A DNA stretch of 64,000 nucleotides from Typha latifolia (Eukaryota; Streptophyta; Magnoliopsida; Poales; Typhaceae). This document shows positions 58,601 through 64,000 of the stretch, in pieces. The stretch covers positions 3,576,850 to 3,640,849 of the forward strand of contig CM034113.1 in NCBI GenBank assembly GCA_019914945.1, in the 5' to 3' direction. A model generated the notes under the pieces. It did no database searches. It saw only the letters and a list, made by a program, of their open reading frames with translations, and was not told the origin of the DNA. Made by a program: the position numbers and the translations under genes. Within the stretch, counting starts at the first letter, position 1. The number at the start of each line of letters is the position of its first letter.

Positions 58601-58795
58601 AAGTTTTGAAATAACTAAAAAATAAAGAGCATATTACCATGATCAAACAATTGTTACATTACAATTGAGAACATAACATTAACCTCCAGCTTTTAAACTC
58701 TACCATGACATCTTACCTTTTCAATCCCACCTCGAGATGTAACCTCTACAAAAAGACGATGAAGATCAAGCTCCCTTCCTCCTATGGTCGGAATC
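53020..58795 (-). CDS. HMGB15-like: ARID and HMG-box DNA-binding protein, 5' exon not in view
   Basis: Five exons join in one frame: 58717-58795, 54406-54568, 54215-54295, 53549-53895 and 53020-53433 (stop at 53020). All introns are GT-AG. The first two exons give the ARID domain (IPTIGGRELDLHRLF, RGGIEK, VIADRRWREV, ATNASFVLRKYY). Next come a linker with KRKR, a GVIDGKFEHGYFVTVTVGS segment typical of plant ARID-HMG proteins, a basic RRRRRRKK patch and an HMG box (PKPNRSGYNFFFAEQHARLK, then ISKMIGDLWNKL, ending in the last exon). The C-terminal about 100 residues are acidic and Ser-rich. Plant ARID-HMG proteins are nuclear; they bind and bend AT-rich DNA. About 361 residues are visible. The first coding exon, expected to end in the AT of an ATG codon, was not found up to 64000, so it lies beyond the window or is lost. 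Confidence 0.9.
54569..58716 (-). other. 4.1-kb intron splitting the ARID domain
   Basis: Donor AAG|GTAAGA at 58717/58716 and acceptor CCACAG|GTG at 54569/54568, phase 0. It contains a CT microsatellite (55655-55740), pyrimidine-rich sequence to 56080, a GC-rich CGATCCCGATC segment near 56130-56220 and the hAT-like MITE at 57726-58284. No exon was seen inside it. Confidence 0.75.
57726..58284. mobile_element. 559-bp hAT-type MITE with perfect 8-bp target duplication
   Basis: Terminal inverted repeats CAATGTTTTAAAAAGCAG (left) and CACTGTTTTGAAAAGCGG (right, reverse complement) match at 15 of 18 positions. Flanks are perfect 8-bp repeats GTAAAAGA (57718-57725 and 58285-58292); 8 bp is the hAT superfamily hallmark. 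Subterminal regions are GC-rich with CGCCTAGGCG-like words in opposite orientations; the core is AT-rich and non-coding. It lies in an intron of the ARID-HMG gene. Confidence 0.9.
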
Positions 58796-59273
58796 CTAGT
58801 AAAAATAAATACAAGTACCAATCTGAAATTAAGAACAAATTTGAATAACGTTAAATTTAGCAAATACTGCAATCCCTAATTATGGACAAGGTTTATATTT
58901 TCACCTTATTCATCAAGTTTGTTAACATGTAGGAACAATTAGAAAAGAAATAGATGGAAATATCCCAGCAATTTAAACAGGATCCGAGAAGATGCTTAAT
59001 CTTGAAGATAATATGAACATCAATCTAGAGATGACATTTGCCATCCATGTACAGTAAGTAGAAGACATGCCTGCAAAAGCAATGTGTGATGCTCTATATT
59101 AAGATATTTACTTACTGCATAAGATACTCTCTGGCTCATTCCTATCTTGTAGAACCAAGCATCTATATGAAAATTTCTGATTCTAAATTAATTAGACTAT
59201 CAGATATCTCAATTCTCAAGAATTTCTTCTAAATTATAGTCCATCAAAAAATATTGCAAGCTATATTAATTAA
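58796..59273. other. Upstream intron or flank of the ARID-HMG gene
   Basis: AT-rich DNA adjoining the acceptor site at 58795. No exon with the expected N-terminal ARID sequence is present in any frame. Confidence 0.5.
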
Positions 59274-60058
59274 CGATGGCCGTGCCAGTGGCACGTGTCG
59301 TGCCACGGCAAGGAGAGTTCTGGCACGCATTTATAATATTTTTAATAAAATTTTTAGGATATTTAGAGATGTTTTGGAATATTCAGCATACCGATATTTG
59401 ATTTTTAGTTTAAATCTATATATTAAAACTTACATTATAGTGTTTTATCTGTAGATTATTTTTATAAATGACCTATTTTATTAAAGATAAAACAATAGTT
59501 AAATATAAATATTATTCAACACATGATATGATTGAATACATTCATTAAAACTAATATTGATGATTAAACACTTCATAATATGATTAAATACTCCATAATA
59601 TAATTGAATACATAATAACATTCAACACATAATATTAATTAATAATAGTTCAATAATTAAAACTAATATCTAGTTGAACGTAGCATGACGAGCAGGATGA
59701 AAGACTTTATTTGCTGACATAAAAATAACACGAGAATGTTGCACTAAATATTATCGACAATCTTTAAAACTCATATCTCTATTAATAGTATTGGTTATAA
59801 TGTCTCGCATAGTCTTCATACAAATAGAAATTTTGTAATTTTTCTATGATATGATATAAATATTAATCATACACGGGAACTAAAGTTAATTTAATAATGA
59901 TTGATGAAAATAAAAATATTAAAAAAAAAGGTTGTACATGTCATGCTAGACCGACACGGCTCAGCATACGATCGTGCAAGTTGGCACTTTTTCGGCACGG
60001 GGGTCTGCCACTAGCACACCCCGTGCCAAGTGCCATGCCACTACTAGCACTGCCATCC
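59274..60058. mobile_element. 785-bp non-autonomous element with inverted termini
   Basis: Left end CGATGGCCGTGCCAG and right end (reverse complement) GGATGGCAGTGCTAG match at 12 of 15 positions. TTAA lies immediately outside both ends (59270-59273 and 60059-60062). Both ends are crowded with GTGCCACGGCA-type words. The AT-rich centre has no coding frame. The superfamily is uncertain: the TTAA could be a short target duplication or chance in AT-rich DNA. Confidence 0.6.
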
Positions 60059-60323
60059 TTAATATTGTTTTCTCCACGTGTCAACTAGTCAAAAGTTTTC
60101 CAAGATGGGCCTTCCTCTATTTAGGTTAGCTATATAATTAGAGGAAAATTTAGAAGGTTAATATTTGAAGTACAATTGGAGCAAGTAAAAAAATATTTCA
60201 CTTACGGTACATTATATTTGTATATTGAGTAATTAATATATATGTCAAGTTTGTGCCATTTAACTTACGGTAATCCTAGAATATTTCATGGTCTAGAAAA
60301 CAAGAAAAGAGCAAGAGAAAAAT
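60059..60323. other. AT-rich flank, no gene seen
   Basis: Contains two similar ACTTACGGTA words (about 60202 and 60262) of unknown meaning. No exon supported. Confidence 0.35.
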
Positions 60324-60678
60324 GGTGGGGACACCACTTTTTATCACGTTTATTCTCGTAAGCACAAAAGGGCTGCACCCGTGGCCCTTTAGCTTAACGA
60401 GAGTTGTGACTAGTCACCTTCTAGGGCTATTTTTTCATCTTGTCTTTTAGTCACCTTCTAGGGCTATTTTCGTCTTTTATCTTTTACTTTATTTGGCCTA
60501 TATAAAGGCTTGTAATCATCTTTTATGGGTTAATGAATATTTTGAGAGCTTTTGCCTATTGAGTGTTGGTGGATTCCAACGTCGATGGATTCCGACACCC
60601 CGATTGGTGGATTCCTCGGGTTTGATTATTTCTCCCTATTTTTTCTTCTCAACTCTACAATTAAGACGTTGTTCTGCA
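60324..60678 (+). mobile_element. Probable 5' LTR of a plus-strand gypsy element
   Basis: TATA box CTATATAAAG at 60498-60507. The right end is set at TTCTGCA, seven bases before the primer-binding site. The left end is placed at TGGTGGGGACACC by inspection only. A phrase TCACCTTCTAGGGCTATTTT is duplicated (about 60414 and 60449). Confidence 0.55.
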
Positions 60679-60685
60679 TTAGCTT

Positions 60686-60697
60686 TGGTATCAGAGC
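60686..60697 (+). other. Primer-binding site for initiator-Met tRNA
   Basis: TGGTATCAGAGC is an exact match to the usual plant site. Confidence 0.85.
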
Positions 60698-60714
60698 GGA
60701 TCGTTTCCTAGTTT

Positions 60715-60909
60715 ATGGATGCTCCACCGCCTGGATTCTACGCAGCACCTCATCTTTTCTTAATCAGATCAATCGCTCCACGAACACCAGATCGCTACGA
60801 GATCCGTTGCCCGATAACATTAGGATCCGAATCCGAGTTACGCGAGGAGATCACCCTTAAGGAGGAAAACAATAAACCATTACCATCACAAGGAGATAAT
60901 CACAAGTAA
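60715..60909 (+). CDS. Short leader ORF after the primer-binding site
   Basis: ATG at 60715 opens 64 codons (MDAPPPGFYAAP...). The last codons overlap a consensus 5' splice site, CACAA|GTAAGC at 60906. No domain is recognised. It may be an upstream ORF in the retrotransposon leader. Splicing from this donor to TTCCAG at 62332 would place gag in a different frame, so a simple N-terminal extension of Gag is not supported. Confidence 0.3.
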   Translation: MDAPPPGFYAAPHLFLIRSIAPRTPDRYEIRCPITLGSESELREEITLKEENNKPLPSQGDNHK

Positions 60910-61120
60910 GCTTTATTCAATAGATTTTCTTTCCCCGTTTTAGATTAAAAAAAAAAAGAAAGAAAGAGCTCTCTGAAAAAAAAAAACAACAGAGAGAAAA
61001 AAAATCCGAAATTCTGTTTGTTTGTTTCATCTTTATCTTTAATTTTAGATTTCGAAAATTTCGAAATTAATTTTAGAAGTTATTTTTTTCTTCTTTTCTT
61101 ATTTAACTTTCCTTAATTTT

Positions 61121-61315
61121 AGGAAATTAGTTTCTATAATTTTGGGATTAATTTCCATAATTTTGGGGATTAGTTTTCATAATTTTAGAGATTAGTTTCC
61201 ATAATTTTAGGGATTAGTTTCCAAAATTTTAGGGATTAGTTTCCAAAATTTTAGGGATTAGTTTCCAAAATTTTAGGAATTAGTTTCCATAATTTTTGAA
61301 AATTAGTTCCCTAAT
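61121..61315. repeat. 22-bp tandem repeat in the retrotransposon leader
   Basis: Unit GGATTAGTTTCCAAAATTTTAG, about 8-9 copies with small changes in the 5' units, embedded in the 1.6-kb leader between the primer-binding site and gag. The rest of the leader is pyrimidine-rich (61480-61830) and non-coding. Confidence 0.85.
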
Positions 61316-62338
61316 TTTAAGATAAATACATATCTTATCTATTTCCCTAACTTAATCCTAACCAACCCAAAACCTAAACCCATTAACCTACTAGCCTAAC
61401 CTTGCCCATCTTTTAGTCTTAGTGAATCAGTAGAAAACTACCCAAAAATCGACATGTTTACCTACAACCCAATCCAAACCCATCGTCATCTTCCTCCTCT
61501 TTAGCCCTAGCCGTCACTCACATCCATCATCCCATCTTCCTCTATTCGCCGACGCTGCCGCCGACCTCCACGAACGACACCATCGCCGATTTCCACAGTC
61601 CTTGCTCTGCCGTGCCACCATCTTCACCACCATCTTCACCATCTACTACTGCCGTCGTTGCAGCCCCTGTGCGAGCCTGCCACTGCTTCATCGCAGTAGT
61701 TGCTGCCATTCTTGCAGCTCCCTGCCATCGCAGCCGCCGCCACTGTCCCTACCATCGCAGCCGTCGCCACAGTCGCTGTTATTAGATTCCGGCCACCGTT
61801 ATCACGACCACCATCTATAGTGGACGTGCGACATTCGGTAACATCTGTCCTTTCTTTACTGCTATTTGTTAGTCTTAAAATAGCAACTGTCTTTCTGTTG
61901 GTATGGATCATAAACATACCTGTTATTGCCTGCTATTGCCTACCTATTTACATTGCTTAATTCATTTGTTTTCTTTCAACAAGCGCTTGAGCCTGATATT
62001 GCCTACCTACTTCTTTTTGTTTGTTACAAAAAAAAACAATTAATATTAACGATAGAACTAGCTAGGTTAAAGGGAAAGTCTTGACATATCTACAGTCCCC
62101 GTCTCGATCTCGGGAGCTTGTACTACTGGTTTGCAATTTTTCTGCTGAGTCTGACTGGCTCTTATTGAAAACTTCATAAGTGGCTGTAGATTATTCTAGT
62201 TATTACTCTCTTATTGTTCGCTGTGATCTCTTAGCTTGCATATCATCATTCATTTATTGCATTTATTTCTTTAGTAGTAAAGACACTTTATATGAACCTT
62301 TGTAGTGGTAGGAGAGTATTTCACCATTCCAGTCTGTC

Positions 62339-63063
62339 ATGGAACCCAATACCATGGAAGATTTTCGTCAATTTTTACAAGAGTCCATTGAAACCATTAT
62401 TACCAGATTGGACGACTTCAATGCTCGTCTTGAGGCTATTGAGATGGGTCGTGACCAACATGAGACTAGGAGTGACGTCGGTGTGTCCAACACGGGTGCC
62501 ACGCGTGTCACTCCTAATGTCAAGACCCATCGACAGGCTCCATACTACCCTCACCATGAGAGAGGTCCTGAGAGAGAACCCCATAGGCAAAATTATCGTG
62601 AAGATACATTTGATTTTCAAAATAACAGGGGGTTTAGAGAATCTCAAAACCATGACAATCAAATTATAAAAAATATTAAGGTGGATGCCCCAACTTTTGA
62701 CGGTCGCTTAGATGCTGCTGTATTCTTGACTGCTCCGTGAGATGGACCATTTCTTTGAGTGGTATGATCTACCAGAAAACCGACGCGTTAGATTTGCCCA
62801 AATGAAACTAGTCGGCCGGGCCAAACTGTTTTGGCAAAGTATAGAACAATTATTAGTGCGACGAAACTAACCTCCCATAATTCATTGGCATGAAATGAAA
62901 GAAAAATTAAAAGAAAATATTTGCCACATTCTTATTTTGGTGACATTTTGGATCAATGGAATAATTTTAAACAAGGAAATAGACCTGTAAGCGATTATGT
63001 CTCCCAATTTGAGGAATATATGCTGAGGTGTAATGTTGTGGAGGATGAGAGGATGACACTGAG
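62339..63063 (+). pseudogene. Gypsy gag, frameshifted N-terminal and core part
   Basis: ATG at 62339 gives MEPNTMEDFRQF, a coiled region (ARLEAIEMG), a charged linker and IKVDAPTFDGRLDAAVF. A one-base frame change near 62735 loses the frame; the next frame continues EMDHFFEWYDLPENRRVRF and AKLFWQSIEQ, the standard Gag core, then stops and further shifts occur before 63063. It would encode the capsid part of Gag. Confidence 0.8.
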
Positions 63064-63127
63064 TCGTTTTAGGCGTGGCCTTAACGACGACATTTGAAGA
63101 GAGTTAGTTTTCCGGGAGGTTACCTCC

Positions 63128-64000
63128 TTGGACCAAGCTTACACTCTTGTGTTGAACTACGAGATGGTTAATAGGCAACAATTGCCTAAGCGACCAATTG
63201 GGCGCACCCCTCCTAATTATGCACCTGCTGGCATAAAAGCTCCACCACCATTGGTACCTACCAGAACTACCCAAACTACCGCACCTGCCCAACCTGACAA
63301 AGAGAAGGGGCCCCTCCATGAAACTGCACTTTTTAATGACCCCCGTCGATGTTACAAATGCCGACAAGTTGGTCATGTAGCCTCAAACTGTCCTAGAAAG
63401 GCCCTTTATCTTGGGGAACAGGATAACATTATCGGGGAAAATGAGCTCGATGAACAAGTTTATGAACCTGACCCTGATGATGTCCAAGATAGTGATGAAG
63501 ATCATGATTATGGAGACCATACTGTTGGTGTTGTTCGTTGCGCTTTAACGCAACCCCGAGAGATCGATGATTGGCGAAGAAATGCAATATTCCATACTTA
63601 CATTAAATGTGGGACTAAAGATTGCAAAGTCATCATCAACAGTGGGAATTGTATTAACGTCGTCTCTTCTAACGTTATATCTCGCCTAGCGTTAAAGTCT
63701 ACACCTCATCCGAATCCTTATAAGGTATCTTGGGTAAATGATTCTTCCATTGCTATAAATGAGAGATGCCTCGTTCCTATCACTTTCCTTTCTTATAAGG
63801 AAGATGTGTGGTGCGACATTGTGCCGATGGATGTAGAGCATATTATTTTAGGCCGCCCTTGATTATTTAATCATGATGTAATTATTTTTGGGCGTTCCAA
63901 CTCGTGCTCTTTCAATTTTGAAGGCAAAAAGATTACGATAAATCCTATGCGCCCTAAAATAATTAATAAAGATAACAAGAAAAATGCTCCAAATAAAAAG
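63128..64000 (+). pseudogene. Gypsy Gag zinc knuckle and protease, runs off the window
   Basis: A frame opens at 63128 with the end of the Gag core, a Pro-rich linker, the zinc knuckle CYKCRQVGHVASNC (about 63352-63393), an acidic linker and a protease domain. In it the catalytic D-S-G reads N-S-G (IINSGNCINVVS, near 63634-63670). Conserved flanking blocks YKVSWVNDSS and DVEHIILGRP are present. At 63860 the Trp codon expected after GRP is TGA. Sequence beyond continues LFNHDVIIFGRSNSCSFNFE to the window end. Gypsy type is clear; clade (chromovirus CRM or Galadriel-like) is a guess. Confidence 0.8.

Noticed and set aside
58796..60323. First ARID exon searched for upstream
   Set aside because: No minus-strand segment encodes the expected N-terminal ARID residues ending in a split ATG codon next to a GT donor.
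62292..62669. A 125-residue ORF overlapping gag in another frame
   Set aside because: The 62339 frame carries the Gag residues. The other is a shadow, even though a leader splice would enter it.

Overview
This window is plant nuclear DNA. The evidence is a spliced plant-type ARID-HMG gene, chromodomain-bearing Ty3/gypsy elements and Sirevirus-like Ty1/copia elements primed by initiator-Met tRNA, and a hAT-type miniature element. I cannot name the species; an angiosperm with a repeat-rich genome fits. No rRNA, tRNA or CRISPR array was seen. Nearly everything outside 52.3-60.3 kb is nested, decayed LTR retrotransposon.

Layout. 1-1.27 kb is the end of an AT-rich LTR element. 1.27-7.0 kb holds two giant solo LTRs (family G, TGTAAC...TTACA, 2.2-3.2 kb) and one LTR of a chromovirus family (family V: TGATACGATCT...GAATCGTATCA, about 0.8-0.9 kb, rich in the palindrome GCGTTCGAACGC). 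7.0-9.2 kb is low-copy-looking DNA with one weak small-peptide candidate. 9.2-10.4 kb is a plus-strand LTR element start. 10.4-19.0 kb is a nest: a family V LTR is split by a chromovirus (10837-18310, AAGGG duplication), which is itself split by a giant solo LTR (11509-14147, ATCTT duplication). 19.4-31.0 kb is a rearranged set of Sirevirus-like fragments, including a 3' LTR, an accessory ORF downstream of RNase H, an internal duplication and a family V solo LTR (CAGGT duplication). 31-42.8 kb has more family V and G LTRs and a chimeric element that has swapped most of its coding region for unrelated sequence. 42.8-51.9 kb is an old chromovirus interrupted by a second short chromovirus (44803-48114) and a solo LTR (48750-49625). 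52.3-58.8 kb is the only convincing host gene, an ARID-HMG box protein on the minus strand, with a 4.1 kb intron carrying a 559-bp hAT-like MITE. Its first coding exon is not visible and may lie beyond a retrotransposon (60.3 kb to the window end) in the upstream intron.

Functionally, the host gene encodes a nuclear DNA-binding architectural protein. The rest is retroelement machinery (Gag, protease, RT, RNase H, integrase, chromodomain), almost all broken by stops, frameshifts or deletions. The two most distinctive signals are a palindromic GCGTTCGAACGC module shared by LTRs of unrelated Ty3/gypsy and Ty1/copia families, and a proviral LTR whose outer end has been replaced by an inverted copy of its other end, inside an intact target-site duplication.
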